Origin: Bacteroidota bacterium
GTDB taxonomy: Bacteria > Bacteroidota > Bacteroidia > JABDFU01
Assembly (NCBI GenBank): GCA_013286385.1
Contig: JABDFU010000013.1
Span: 1 to 48,656, forward strand
DNA length: 48,656 nt
Direction: 5' to 3'
Shown here one piece after another: positions 36,616 through 45,318 of this stretch (within the stretch, counting starts at the first letter, position 1; every line of letters begins with the position of its first letter). Below the pieces are notes generated by a model that had not been told where the DNA came from, made no database searches, and saw only the letters and a list, made by a program, of their open reading frames with translations. Both the position numbers and the translations under genes were made by a program.

Positions 36616-37206
36616 TCAATTTAAAGGATTCGGTAAATCAATATCGGTTACGCCCCCGGTAACGATAAACTTCATTACCTCAGCCGACTTGGCATCAAGT
36701 ACCGTAACGTTTTCTTTAGGGGTGATAAGCAGTACGCCTGAAAATGCATAGGAATGCGGCATGTAAACGGCAACTTTGCCTTCCGGAATACTCAGGTAGG
36801 TCAGATCGGTCTGGGTAATAAAACCCAGTTGCTGATTTCCGGTTTCTTTGTTCACCAATACCAGAACCGGTTTGTCAAATTTCTTTTTGCTTCCCAGAAA
36901 CGCCGAAAGCAGATCCTTTACAGAACTGTATATGGTTTTAATAAACGATGTACGCTCGATTGTCCGGTCTATAACCAGCATAAGGGATTGAAAAACCAGG
37001 CTGGAAGCAAGCATGCCGATTAAAATAACCAGTACAACCACACCGCAAAAACCGATCAGGGGATCGATGTTGGGATGGACTGTAATTCCAAGCGAATGCA
37101 TCACCGACCCGACCCCGTTAAAAAGCGCTGCAAGAATATAAATGGTTACAAAAAGGGGCGCAGCGGTTAAGAGACCTTGTATAAAATACCTTACTAAATG
37201 TTTCAT
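36616..37206 (-). CDS. DUF502 family membrane protein
   Basis: 196 residues from ATG 37206. A longer GTG-initiated frame to 37233 exists, but the MKHLVRYFIQGLL start is typical of the family. Two membrane helices (about 9-31 and 48-72) flank a short loop. The PLFVTIY segment, the RTIERTSFIKTIYSSVKDL stretch and the VYMPHS motif near residue 152 identify DUF502. The family is widespread and of unknown function. It heads the minus-strand set leading into the coiled-coil and PP2C genes, 36 bases apart. Confidence 0.85.
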   Translation of the reverse strand: MKHLVRYFIQGLLTAAPLFVTIYILAALFNGVGSVMHSLGITVHPNIDPLIGFCGVVVLVILIGMLASSLVFQSLMLVIDRTIERTSFIKTIYSSVKDLLSAFLGSKKKFDKPVLVLVNKETGNQQLGFITQTDLTYLSIPEGKVAVYMPHSYAFSGVLLITPKENVTVLDAKSAEVMKFIVTGGVTDIDLPNPLN

Positions 37207-37240
37207 CCTCTGTAAATTAGACGAAATTAACACTCCTTAA

Positions 37241-37248
37241 CAAAGGTA
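37241..37248 (-). promoter_or_regulatory. Candidate -7 element for the DUF502 gene
   Basis: CAAAGGTA on the + strand reads TACCTTTG on the minus strand, matching TAnnTTTG, 34 bases upstream of the DUF502 ATG. The -33 region lacks a clear TTG. Confidence 0.45.
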
Positions 37249-37269
37249 GTAAATTTACCCGTTAAACTT

Positions 37270-37285
37270 TGGCACTTTTCTTGCA
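37270..37285 (+). promoter_or_regulatory. Sigma-54 (RpoN) promoter for the Gly/Tyr-rich protein
   Basis: TGGCAC at 37270-37275, five bases, then TTGCA at 37281-37285 matches the -24/-12 consensus TGGCAC-N5-TTGCW. The invariant GG and GC are exactly 10 bases apart. Transcription would start near 37296, giving a leader of about 44 bases to the ATG at 37340. Sigma-54 promoters need an AAA+ activator; no such gene is in the window. Confidence 0.65.
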
Positions 37286-37339
37286 TCTAATATATTAAGA
37301 AAGCAAAACCTAATTATCCAGAATAAAAAACCTAAGAAA

Positions 37340-37720
37340 ATGAAAACAAAAATTGCAGTGCTGATGTTAAGCTTAATGCTGGGCACAGCGGTAGTAAATA
37401 GTGCAGAAGCACGCGGATATGCCGGCCGGGGCGGATACGGATATCACGGAGGTGGATATGGATTCCACGGAGGATACGGATACCGTGGCGGAGAAGCATT
37501 CCATGGTGGTTACGGATACCGAGGGGGTTATGGATATGGATACCGCGGAGGTTATGGATATCGGGGAGGTTATGGCCCCTACTGGGGACCGCGCCTGGGG
37601 GTTGGCCTTGCCGTTGGCGCTGCCTATTATGCACCTCACCGCTCCTGGGTAGGCGGCTACTGGTCCTATGACAGATGGGGAAGATCCTTCTGGGTACCCG
37701 GACGTTGGGTTATCGTCTAA
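37340..37720 (+). CDS. Secreted Gly/Tyr-rich repeat protein
   Basis: 126 residues. A signal peptide covers about 1-25 (ends SAEAR). Residues 26-78 consist of short GYGYRGG/GYGYHGG-type repeats with few other residue kinds. The C-terminal 50 residues (GVGLAVGAAYY...WVGGYWSYDRWG..WVPGRW) are Trp/Tyr/Gly-rich. The composition suggests a structural or adhesive envelope protein with aromatic-Arg contacts. It is behind a sigma-54 promoter and divergent from the DUF502 gene. Antisense frames over this region are open only because the repeat is GC-rich and codon-biased. Function unknown. Confidence 0.8.
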   Translation: MKTKIAVLMLSLMLGTAVVNSAEARGYAGRGGYGYHGGGYGFHGGYGYRGGEAFHGGYGYRGGYGYGYRGGYGYRGGYGPYWGPRLGVGLAVGAAYYAPHRSWVGGYWSYDRWGRSFWVPGRWVIV

Positions 37721-37734
37721 AGTCAGGGACATAG

Positions 37735-37769
37735 CGAAATATTTTACTAATTTAACTGAAAATATTTCG
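37735..37769 (+). terminator. Inverted repeat after the Gly/Tyr-rich gene
   Basis: CGAAATATTTT (37735-37745) and AAAATATTTCG (37759-37769) are perfect 11-bp arms with a 13-base loop, 15 bases past the stop of the secreted protein and 6 bases before the next ATG. It could be a weak terminator or an operator for the downstream pair. Confidence 0.5.
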
Positions 37770-37774
37770 GGAAA

Positions 37775-38278
37775 ATGGACAAAATTCAGATCAGAAAGGA
37801 GATTGAAGGCTTGATCCAAAACATCAGGGAACATTTCGATAACACGCTTGATCAGGATCACATACCTCAGCTCGAACTGGAATCCATTGTCACAAAAATC
37901 GAGAAACTCCATCAGAAGGCTATCATCTTCCATTACCTGAATACAAAGGGCAATGAGAGCGACGCGAAAATAAACCCGTCAACTGCTCAAACAGATTTAT
38001 TCGGCAGCACCCTGGGATTTAAAGCTGCAGCTAAACATTCCCAAAAAACGGAAGACATTCGTTCAGGAATAGGAATCAACGATAAATTTCAGTTCATTTC
38101 TGAATTGTTTGAGGGAAATGAAAACGAATACAATGCTGCCCTCAACCAGCTGAACACCTATCCATCCTACAGCGAAGCCGAAGCCTTTCTGAACAGCATA
38201 CGTGGAATCTACAAGTGGAAAGACGACAATGCGTTTGCTGATAAATTTTTAAAAATGGTCCGGAAAAAACTGAAATGA
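37775..38278 (+). CDS. Conserved Bacteroidota protein of unknown function
   Basis: 167 residues, soluble, mostly helical. The central segment DIRSGIGINDKFQFISELFEG is a conserved signature I recall in many Bacteroidota hypothetical proteins, followed by alternating Tyr/Asn-rich helices. No signal peptide or catalytic motif seen. Its stop overlaps the M28 peptidase start (ATGA), so the two are translationally coupled. Function unknown. Confidence 0.8.
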   Translation: MDKIQIRKEIEGLIQNIREHFDNTLDQDHIPQLELESIVTKIEKLHQKAIIFHYLNTKGNESDAKINPSTAQTDLFGSTLGFKAAAKHSQKTEDIRSGIGINDKFQFISELFEGNENEYNAALNQLNTYPSYSEAEAFLNSIRGIYKWKDDNAFADKFLKMVRKKLK

Positions 38279-39609
38279 AAAACCGTCGTGGTCTTTCATT
38301 TCATTTCAGACTAGCCATCTCCGTTCCTTTCTCATTTCTATCGGTCCTCTTCCTCCAGTCCTTCACTTTTGCTCAATCCCTTATCGCCACAGAAAACCCG
38401 GACACACAAAACCTGTTTTTTGCCCACAGCAGCATTGACAGCTTATGCAGTCCACGAATGCACGGACGAGGCTATGTCAGTAGCGGAGACCGGATAGCAG
38501 CAAATTTTATTGCCGGTCAGTTCCTCAAATTGGGTCTGAAACCTCTTCCAAATTCCTTCTCTGGTCCCAACTCCTCCGCCGGCCCCAATTCGGCCTCCTC
38601 AGCTTATTTTCAAACATTCTCTTTCCCGATCAACACTTTTCCAACTCCGATTCATATAAGAATCGGAGGCAACGAACTGATCCCCGGAAAAGATTTCCTG
38701 GTACGGGCTGATTGTCCTTCGATAAAAGGGCAATTTGCAATTGCCGATTCCACAGACTACCTCAGTACTAAAATATCAACTAAAAAATTTTACCTGCTGA
38801 AAAACCAAAAAGAAAATTCCTCCAGGCCAGCCGGACTGCTATTCATTAGAAAAAAACTAACCTGGGACGCTTCCGTTCAAACGGGTCCCTATTGCACAAT
38901 AGATATTCTCGACTCAGCCTTGTCAAAAATCCCTTCTTTTACAGATAAAAAAGTGACGATTGCAGTTGATATTAAAAACCGTTTTATTAAGGATCATCAA
39001 ACTCAAAATGTCATCGGGTATGTCTGCGGAACGCAGCACCCCGATAGTTTCATGGTTTTCACTGCACATTACGATCACCTGGGACAAATGGGAAGTACCG
39101 CTTATTTTCCCGGTGCCAATGACAATGCCAGCGGATGTGCAATGCTGCTCTGCCTGGCCCGCTATTATTCAGTTCACCCGCCCACCTGCTCTGTCGTCTT
39201 TATGGCCTTCGCAGGTGAAGAAGCCGGACTACTGGGCTCCCGTTATTTCGTTGAGCATCCATTAATTGAACTCGGCCGCATAAAATTTCTGATCAACCTC
39301 GACCTGATCGGTACCGGAGACGAAGGAATCTGCGTTGTAAACGCCACTGTTTTCAAAACCGAATTCGATTTGCTGAAGAAGCTCAACGACACCAAGGCGT
39401 ATTTCAGTTTTATCAAGCCCCGTGGCAAAGCCCGAATCAGTGATCACTTCTTCTTTACCGAAAGCGGAGTCAAAAGCTTCTACATCTATACCCTCGGTGG
39501 AATCAAAGCCTACCACGATATCTACGACAGACCCGAAACGCTTCCCCTGACAAAGTTTACAGAGGCCTTTAAGTTGCTGAGAGATTTTACGGATGTCCTT
39601 TCTAATTAA
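38275..39609 (+). CDS. M28 family zinc aminopeptidase, exported
   Basis: 444 residues. A signal peptide covers about 1-34 (ends FAQS). The co-catalytic zinc set of clan MH is complete: His265 in TAHYDHLG, Asp283 in GANDNASG, Glu315/Glu316 in GEEAG, Asp343 in NLDLIG and His414 in YHDIYD. It should remove N-terminal residues from peptides in the periplasm or outside the cell. The N-terminal 200 residues include a Ser/Pro/Asn-rich stretch near 100-115 and a beta-rich insert. It overlaps the preceding gene by four bases. The RES remnant begins right at its stop codon. Confidence 0.92.
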   Translation: MKNRRGLSFHFRLAISVPFSFLSVLFLQSFTFAQSLIATENPDTQNLFFAHSSIDSLCSPRMHGRGYVSSGDRIAANFIAGQFLKLGLKPLPNSFSGPNSSAGPNSASSAYFQTFSFPINTFPTPIHIRIGGNELIPGKDFLVRADCPSIKGQFAIADSTDYLSTKISTKKFYLLKNQKENSSRPAGLLFIRKKLTWDASVQTGPYCTIDILDSALSKIPSFTDKKVTIAVDIKNRFIKDHQTQNVIGYVCGTQHPDSFMVFTAHYDHLGQMGSTAYFPGANDNASGCAMLLCLARYYSVHPPTCSVVFMAFAGEEAGLLGSRYFVEHPLIELGRIKFLINLDLIGTGDEGICVVNATVFKTEFDLLKKLNDTKAYFSFIKPRGKARISDHFFFTESGVKSFYIYTLGGIKAYHDIYDRPETLPLTKFTEAFKLLRDFTDVLSN

Positions 39610-39831
39610 TTCGAAAAGAAAGCCGTCATTTATACCAGTGAAAGCAAAGCCTTAACTGTTTTAGAATTACGATCGAATTTAGGCAACAGTTATCCCAAAA
39701 GAAGAATTTTCACTGATAACCTAGAAGATTCCTTCAATTATGTAATCAACACGAACCATCCCCATTTCAAAAAGAAAATTCAACTGATTAAACGGGAAAT
39801 TTTTGTCTGGGACAACAGGCTATTCGGATAA
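39610..39831 (+). pseudogene. Remnant of a RES-domain toxin
   Basis: An open frame of 73 codons begins directly after the M28 stop, has no start codon and ends with TAA at 39829-39831. Its first third, AVIYTSESKALTVLE, matches the RES-domain core (VYTSxSxALAxLE). Its last part, FNYVINTNHPHFKK...WDNRLF, matches the C-terminal NYLINPxHPDF...FDxRLF block. The N-terminus (RxxxxRW region) and the roughly 50 residues between the two matched parts are gone, so it is an internally deleted, dead toxin. RES toxins deplete NAD+ and usually follow an Xre/MbcA-type antitoxin gene; none is present. Assigned from remembered motifs, not alignment. Confidence 0.7.
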
Positions 39832-39884
39832 TGCGATCAAAGGTAATACAATCAAACGCTCCAATTTTTGACCTTAAAAAGGTT

Positions 39885-39892
39885 AAATTTGC
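39885..39892 (+). promoter_or_regulatory. -7 element abutting the rsmI start
   Basis: TAAATTTG matches TAnnTTTG and ends three bases before the TTG start of rsmI at 39896, so the mRNA would be leaderless or nearly so. The nearest upstream TTG has a 14-base spacer, too short for the usual N19. Confidence 0.4.
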
Positions 39893-39895
39893 CCA

Positions 39896-40567
39896 TTGAA
39901 TATCCAGCTCTACATAGTTCCCACTCCCATCGGCAACCTCGAAGACATTACCCTCCGCGCGCTGAGGATTTTAAAGGAAGTGGATGTGATCCTGGCAGAA
40001 GACACCCGCACGACCGCCAAACTCCTGAATCATTTCGGAATAAGCAAACCGATGTTTTCGCATCACCTGCACAACGAACATCAGACCGTGCAGAAACTCA
40101 TAGAGCGAATGCAAAACGGAGAGGTGATCGCCCTGGTGAGCGATGCCGGAACTCCCGGGATTTCTGATCCGGGTTTTTTGCTGGTACGGGAAGCCGTGAA
40201 GGCAGGCCTGGCAGTACAATGCCTGCCGGGACCAACTGCGTTGGTCCCGGCGCTGGTAAACAGCGGCCTGCCTTGTGACCGCTTCTGCTTCGAAGGATTC
40301 CTTCCCCAGAAAAAAGGCCGTAAAACCCGCCTGGAAAATCTGAAAGACGAAGACCGCACAATGGTTTTCTACGAATCTCCCTTTCGCCTGGTAAAAGCCC
40401 TTCAGGAATTCTCCGATATCTTTGGCCCCGGGCGCCAGGCATCGGTATCCAGGGAACTCAGTAAAATTTACGAAGAAACCAGAAGAGGAACGCTGCAGGA
40501 GCTTATTTCCCATTTTTCCACCGGCACAGTGAAAGGTGAAATAGTCATTGTAGTCGGGGGAAAATAA
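39896..40567 (+). CDS. rsmI: 16S rRNA (cytidine1402-2'-O)-methyltransferase
   Basis: 223 residues beginning with TTG; no ATG lies before the conserved start YIVPTPIGNLEDITLRA. Further hallmarks of the tetrapyrrole-methylase fold of RsmI are ILAEDTR (33-39) and SDAGTPGISDPG (80-91). The enzyme 2'-O-methylates C1402 of 16S rRNA in the ribosomal P-site using SAM. It lies downstream of the RES remnant. A well-formed promoter for the next gene is embedded in its 3' end. Confidence 0.95.
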   Translation: MNIQLYIVPTPIGNLEDITLRALRILKEVDVILAEDTRTTAKLLNHFGISKPMFSHHLHNEHQTVQKLIERMQNGEVIALVSDAGTPGISDPGFLLVREAVKAGLAVQCLPGPTALVPALVNSGLPCDRFCFEGFLPQKKGRKTRLENLKDEDRTMVFYESPFRLVKALQEFSDIFGPGRQASVSRELSKIYEETRRGTLQELISHFSTGTVKGEIVIVVGGK

Positions 40568-40577
40568 AATATCTTTG
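40548..40577 (+). promoter_or_regulatory. Bacteroidota -33/-7 promoter for the YwqK-like gene
   Basis: TTG at 40548-40550 and TATCTTTG at 40570-40577 are separated by exactly 19 bases, matching the Bacteroidota consensus. It overlaps the rsmI stop and gives a leader of about 24 bases to the ATG at 40605. Confidence 0.65.
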
Positions 40578-40604
40578 CTCCCGGACAATCCTGCGTAACA
40601 CACT

Positions 40605-41369
40605 ATGAAAACCACTTTTTTTTCGCTATTCCTGTCAGCCTCGCTCGCTGTTAGTGCAGCCCCTTTCGCACCCGGTGATACAAACAAAATCGACCAGTCC
40701 GGCAGAAAACAGGGCTTTTGGAAAGAAGTCACCGGAGGCTTCGAATGGTACGGATACTACAGCAACGACCAGAAAAACGGAAGCTGGGTAAGTTTTCATT
40801 CGGGCACCAATCCTCCACAGGTAAGCAAATCAGAAAGCTGGGTAAACGGAAAACGCAACGGCCTTTATACCGAAACCGACCGCAACGGATCCTTAACCCT
40901 GCAAAAATCATATAAAAATGACAGCCTTAACGGAGTGACGATAGAATATTCATCAGGGGCAAGGCCAAAATCAGAAACACCCTACCACTCGGGTAAAATC
41001 AACGGCATTAAAAAACTGTACAACCAGGAAAATTTTAAACTGCAGGAGGAAGGATTGTTTGTAAACAACAAAAGAGAAGGTCTTACCAGATGGTATTATG
41101 TCGCAGGCAAGGTCAGCATAGAATACATGTACAAAGACGGCAATCTCGAAGGCCCGATGAAAACCTATTATGAGAACGGCAATATCAGCAGTCAGGGTAC
41201 ATATGTCAACAACGAACTCGAAGGTGATTACGCCGAATTCTACGAAGACGGAAATCCCAAATCCCTGGGCAAATACCTCAAAGGAAAAAAAGAAGGCATC
41301 TGGAAGGAATACGACGAAAACGGCAAACTGAAAAACCAGAAATACAAAAACGATCAGTCCGTACGATGA
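40605..41369 (+). CDS. Exported MORN-repeat protein, YwqK family
   Basis: 254 residues. Signal peptide 1-19 (ends VSAAP). The rest is a run of MORN_2-type repeats of 20-25 residues with G(K/N)xxGxxxxYxxNG signatures (for example YKDGNLEGPMKTYYENGNIS), typical of proteins annotated as 'YwqK family antitoxin'. That label comes from Bacillus; a toxin partner is not evident here and an antitoxin role is not supported. It may be an envelope or lipid-contact protein. The stop overlaps the next start (ATGA). Confidence 0.82.
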   Translation: MKTTFFSLFLSASLAVSAAPFAPGDTNKIDQSGRKQGFWKEVTGGFEWYGYYSNDQKNGSWVSFHSGTNPPQVSKSESWVNGKRNGLYTETDRNGSLTLQKSYKNDSLNGVTIEYSSGARPKSETPYHSGKINGIKKLYNQENFKLQEEGLFVNNKREGLTRWYYVAGKVSIEYMYKDGNLEGPMKTYYENGNISSQGTYVNNELEGDYAEFYEDGNPKSLGKYLKGKKEGIWKEYDENGKLKNQKYKNDQSVR

Positions 41370-42466
41370 ACCCCGTACTCCACATAGAGCCCTTACAAAA
41401 CTGGATACCGGTAGTTAAGCGTCCACTCATCATCAGCGGACCCTGTGGAGCCGAAACCCGTGAACAACTGCTTAAAACAGCTGCGGAATTGGCAGAGCTC
41501 AATGCGGTTCACGTTTTCAGGGCAGGAATATGGAAGCCGCGTACACGACCGAATTCCTTCGAGGGGGCAGGAAGGGCCGGCTTAAAATGGCTTCGGGAAG
41601 TAAAAGAAAAATACGGATATCTGACGGCCGTCGAAGTTGCCAATGCAAAACATGTCGAACAGGCGCTCAAAGAAGGAGTGGATATTCTTTGGATAGGGGC
41701 CCGTACTACCGGCAATCCTTTTTCGGTTCAGGAAATTGCCGATGTCCTGAGAGGTTCAGGAGTTGCGGTAATGGTCAAAAACCCGATTCATCCCGACCTG
41801 CAATTGTGGATTGGTGCACTCGAACGCGTCAACCAGGCAGGCATTAACCGCATCATTGCCGTTCACCGGGGGTTCTACACACACGTCCCGCAAATCTACC
41901 GCAACCCGCCGCATTGGGAAATTCCGATCGAGCTGAAAACCTATTTTCCGGATATCCCGATCATCTGCGACCCCAGCCATATCTGCGGAAACCGCGAACT
42001 ACTTCCCGAAATCTCCCAGAAGGCACTCGACCTTAATTTCGACGGACTGATGCTCGAAGCTCATTTCGATCCCGATCGGGCCCTGAGTGACAGCCAGCAG
42101 CAATTAAAACCAAAGGACCTGGGCCATCTGCTCAGCAATCTGGTCGTTCGCTCAAGCGATTGCAAATCAACAGAGTTTACCGGCACCCTTTCCCTGCTGA
42201 GAAAAAAAGTCGATCAGGTAGACGAAGAAATTATACATTCGCTGGCTCAGCGCATGGAACTCATTGACAAAATAGGAGATTACAAAAAGGAAAACAACCT
42301 AACGGTATTGCAACTCGAGCGCTGGCTCGAAATACTCCGTACCCGTTCGGCCTTCGCAAGTTCAAAGTCTGTGGACAGTGAATTTATTCAGAAAATATTC
42401 CAGCTCATCCACAAAGAATCCATTCGCAGACAGACCCTGCTGATGCAGGAGGGTGTTGAAAAATGA
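41366..42466 (+). CDS. Bifunctional DAHP synthase / chorismate mutase
   Basis: 366 residues. The N-terminal ~260 residues are a KDO8P-like DAHP synthase (ISGPCGAE, then FRAGIWKPRTRPNSFEG, and a CDPSHICGNR block), which condenses PEP and erythrose-4-phosphate. The C-terminal ~90 residues are an AroQ-type chorismate mutase (LRKKVDQVDEEIIHSLAQRM...IGDYKK). The fusion, with the mutase at the C-terminus, is common in Bacteroidota and lets prephenate or chorismate metabolism regulate the first step of the shikimate pathway. It overlaps the previous gene by four bases and recJ by four bases. Confidence 0.93.
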   Translation: MNPVLHIEPLQNWIPVVKRPLIISGPCGAETREQLLKTAAELAELNAVHVFRAGIWKPRTRPNSFEGAGRAGLKWLREVKEKYGYLTAVEVANAKHVEQALKEGVDILWIGARTTGNPFSVQEIADVLRGSGVAVMVKNPIHPDLQLWIGALERVNQAGINRIIAVHRGFYTHVPQIYRNPPHWEIPIELKTYFPDIPIICDPSHICGNRELLPEISQKALDLNFDGLMLEAHFDPDRALSDSQQQLKPKDLGHLLSNLVVRSSDCKSTEFTGTLSLLRKKVDQVDEEIIHSLAQRMELIDKIGDYKKENNLTVLQLERWLEILRTRSAFASSKSVDSEFIQKIFQLIHKESIRRQTLLMQEGVEK

Positions 42467-44187
42467 TCAGGCGCTGGAAATTAAAGGCCAAGGCTGCTCC
42501 GGCCCTTATCCGGCACCTCAGCGCTGAATTGGGAATTGATCCGGCCATTGCAAATCTATTGGCTCAGCGGGGCATACAAACTTTTCAGCAAGCCAAAGAT
42601 TTTTTTCGCCCCAGCCTTCAACTGCTGCACGATCCTTTCCTGATGAAGGACATGGACAAAGCCATTCACCGGATCGAAAAGGCGCTGAAAAACAACGAAA
42701 AAATTCTTGTATACGGGGATTATGACGTAGATGGTACTACAGCAGTAGCCCTGGTATATACCTATTTCAAAAACATTCATTCCCAAATCGATTACTACAT
42801 CCCAGACAGGTACGGCGAAGGTTACGGTATTTCCTTCAAGGGAATAGACTGGGCCCGGGAAAACGGATACCGTTTAATCATTGCCCTCGATTGCGGAATC
42901 AAGGCTATTGACAAAATTGAATACGCAAATTCGCATCTCATCGATTTCATTATTTGCGATCACCACCGACCCGGAAGTGAAATACCGGATGCCGTTGCTG
43001 TGCTCGATCCCAAACGAAGCGATTGCCGGTATCCGTTCAAAGAGCTATCGGGTTGCGGTATCGGATTTAAACTGGTACAGGCCTTCAGCTCAAAACACAA
43101 ACCCGATCCCGAAATCCTGGATTCACTGCTCGATCTCGTTGCGGTAAGTATCGCTTCAGATGTTGTTCCGGTGGTGGACGAAAACCGTATTCTTTCTTTT
43201 TTCGGATTGAAGCGTCTCAATAGCAATCCCAGGCCCGGATTTAAGGCCATGCTTGAACTGGCCAAAGTTAAAAGGGAACTCAGTCTGAACGATCTGGTTT
43301 TCATAATAGGGCCGCGAATAAACGCGGCCGGACGGTTGGAAAACGGAAAAAAAGCAGTCGAATTATTGATCTCAGAAGATGCCCCTTCCGCCCTGGTTTT
43401 CGGGAAAAGCATAGATATTACCAATCTGCAAAGACGGGACCTCGATGTTAAAATTACCGAAGAAGCCCTTCTGCTTATTTCCTGCTCACCGGATATGCAC
43501 TTGGCCAAATCGACCGTTCTCTTTCACAAAGAATGGCACAAAGGCGTAATCGGAATTGTGGCTTCCCGCCTGATCGAAAAATATTACCGGCCGACGATTG
43601 TGTTAACCGAATCAAACGGAATGGCTACCGGTTCGGCGCGCTCGGTCAAAGACTTCGATGTCTACGAAGCCATTGATGCCTGCAGCCATTTACTCGAACA
43701 GTTCGGGGGACATAAGTATGCCGCGGGCCTGACCCTTAAGATCGAAAACGTAGCTGCTTTCCGCAAAAAATTTGAAGAAGTGGTCTCCTCTACCATCCCC
43801 GAACATTTACTTACTCCTGAAATTGAAATCGACGCGGCTCTTAAACTTTCCGGTATAAACTCAAAATTCATGCGCATCTTAAAGCAACTGGAACCTTTCG
43901 GACCCGGCAATCCAGCCCCCGTTTTTCTGACGGAGGCTGTTGTGGACACAGGAAATGTACACATCGTAGGAAGCAATCACCTGCGCATGGACCTCCGGGA
44001 AGCCGGGACAAACGCTGCACCCTTTCAGGCAATCGCTTTCGGTTTAGGCGAAAGCTTCAGCGAGATATACAAACGCAAGCCCTTTGCAATCTGTTACAGC
44101 ATTGAAGAAAATCAATGGAATTCCACTACTTCGCTTCAGCTGAACATCAAAGATATCCGGTTTCCCGAAAATTCACCGGTTGCCTGA
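42463..44187 (+). CDS. recJ: Single-stranded-DNA-specific exonuclease RecJ
   Basis: 574 residues, near the family's length. DHH-superfamily motifs: DYDVDG (86-91), DCG in ALDCGIK, and DHH (166-168). The DHHA1 motif GRLENGKKAVELL lies near residue 290, and the conserved GGHKYAAGL block near 410. RecJ digests 5'-ended single strands in recombination and base-excision repair. Its ATG overlaps the previous stop, and mutY starts 14 bases after its stop, so two repair genes are linked. Confidence 0.95.
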   Translation: MIRRWKLKAKAAPALIRHLSAELGIDPAIANLLAQRGIQTFQQAKDFFRPSLQLLHDPFLMKDMDKAIHRIEKALKNNEKILVYGDYDVDGTTAVALVYTYFKNIHSQIDYYIPDRYGEGYGISFKGIDWARENGYRLIIALDCGIKAIDKIEYANSHLIDFIICDHHRPGSEIPDAVAVLDPKRSDCRYPFKELSGCGIGFKLVQAFSSKHKPDPEILDSLLDLVAVSIASDVVPVVDENRILSFFGLKRLNSNPRPGFKAMLELAKVKRELSLNDLVFIIGPRINAAGRLENGKKAVELLISEDAPSALVFGKSIDITNLQRRDLDVKITEEALLLISCSPDMHLAKSTVLFHKEWHKGVIGIVASRLIEKYYRPTIVLTESNGMATGSARSVKDFDVYEAIDACSHLLEQFGGHKYAAGLTLKIENVAAFRKKFEEVVSSTIPEHLLTPEIEIDAALKLSGINSKFMRILKQLEPFGPGNPAPVFLTEAVVDTGNVHIVGSNHLRMDLREAGTNAAPFQAIAFGLGESFSEIYKRKPFAICYSIEENQWNSTTSLQLNIKDIRFPENSPVA

Positions 44188-44201
44188 AAACTCCCCACCT
44201 G

Positions 44202-45281
44202 ATGGATTTTGCAAAAACAATCATAGACTGGTACGGCAAAAACAAACGTGATCTTCCCTGGCGCGAAACCAGTGACCCCTATTTCATCTGGCTGTCTGAA
44301 GTTATCCTTCAGCAAACAAGGGTCGACCAGGGAACGAGCTACTACCTTACGTTTATCCGGGAATTTCCAACGGTAAGTAAACTCGCTGCAGCGTCCGAAA
44401 AAAAAGTTCTGAAACTATGGCAGGGCCTGGGTTATTATTCCCGTGCCCGAAACCTCCATGCCACAGCGAAATACATCAGTTCGAAACTCAAGGGAAAGTT
44501 TCCCGACAAGCACCAGGACATTCTGAAGCTTAAGGGAGTCGGCCCTTACACGGCTGCAGCCATCTCCTCCATTGCCTTCCATCTTCCTCATCCCGTAATC
44601 GACGGAAATGTCTATCGCGTGTTGTCCCGGGTGTTCGGTATACGAACACCCATCGATTCCACAAAAGGCAAAAAAGAATTCAGCGAACTCGCCCACGAAC
44701 TCCTGGACAAAAGCAAACCTTCGCTTTACAACCAGGCCCTGATGGAATTCGGATCTCTCTTTTGCAAACCAAAAAATCCCGATTGCGGAGAATGCCTGCT
44801 TCGTTCTTCCTGCATGGCTTTCAGCACAAAAACGGTGGACGAATTGCCAATAAAAGAAAAATCCGCCAAAGTCCGTAACCGTTATTTTAATTACATGTTA
44901 ATCCGGCAGAAAAATGCCGGGAAAAACGAATTCATTCTCAAAAAACGGACGGGCAAAGACATCTGGAAAAACATGTATGATTTTCCCCTGATCGAAACAA
45001 AAAAAGAGCTGAGTGAAAAAAAGCTGCTGAAGACAAAGGAATGGCAAGACCTGTTCGGCAAGACAAGCCTCACCATTGAATCCGTATCTCCGGTATTCAG
45101 GCACCAGCTAAGCCACCAGCAACTGTTCGCCAGATTTTTTGAAATCCGCCCGAAAAAACCGCTTCCTCTTCAGAAGGACTGGATTCTCACCTCTAGGCGG
45201 GAATTCCACAGGTATCCGGTTCCCCGGCTGATTGACCTCTATATGAAAAAAGCAATTGCGGCTGCCGGTTTCGTATATTAG
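44202..45281 (+). CDS. mutY: A/G-specific adenine glycosylase
   Basis: 359 residues from ATG 44202. The longer frame from 44115 overlaps the end of recJ and adds nothing conserved. Catalytic Glu33 is in LSEVILQQTRV and Asp134 in VIDGN. The helix-hairpin-helix motif is LKGVGPYTAAAI, and the 4Fe-4S ligands have the MutY spacing C188-X6-C195-X2-C198-X5-C204. The C-terminal ~110 residues are the NUDIX-like domain that recognises 8-oxoguanine. It removes A opposite 8-oxoG. Confidence 0.96.
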   Translation: MDFAKTIIDWYGKNKRDLPWRETSDPYFIWLSEVILQQTRVDQGTSYYLTFIREFPTVSKLAAASEKKVLKLWQGLGYYSRARNLHATAKYISSKLKGKFPDKHQDILKLKGVGPYTAAAISSIAFHLPHPVIDGNVYRVLSRVFGIRTPIDSTKGKKEFSELAHELLDKSKPSLYNQALMEFGSLFCKPKNPDCGECLLRSSCMAFSTKTVDELPIKEKSAKVRNRYFNYMLIRQKNAGKNEFILKKRTGKDIWKNMYDFPLIETKKELSEKKLLKTKEWQDLFGKTSLTIESVSPVFRHQLSHQQLFARFFEIRPKKPLPLQKDWILTSRREFHRYPVPRLIDLYMKKAIAAAGFVY

Positions 45282-45318
45282 ATTTATATTTACGGCTCAA
45301 TGAAGAACTCATCAAATC

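Noticed and set aside
37373..37933. 186-residue minus-strand frame across the Gly/Tyr-rich gene
   Set aside because: Its Ser/Ile/Val-rich low complexity is the mirror of the GGATAC-type repeats; the plus frame has a signal peptide and a sigma-54 promoter.
44115..44201. N-terminal extension of MutY by 29 codons
   Set aside because: It overlaps the end of recJ in another frame and has no conserved sequence; MutY proteins begin close to MDFAKTII.
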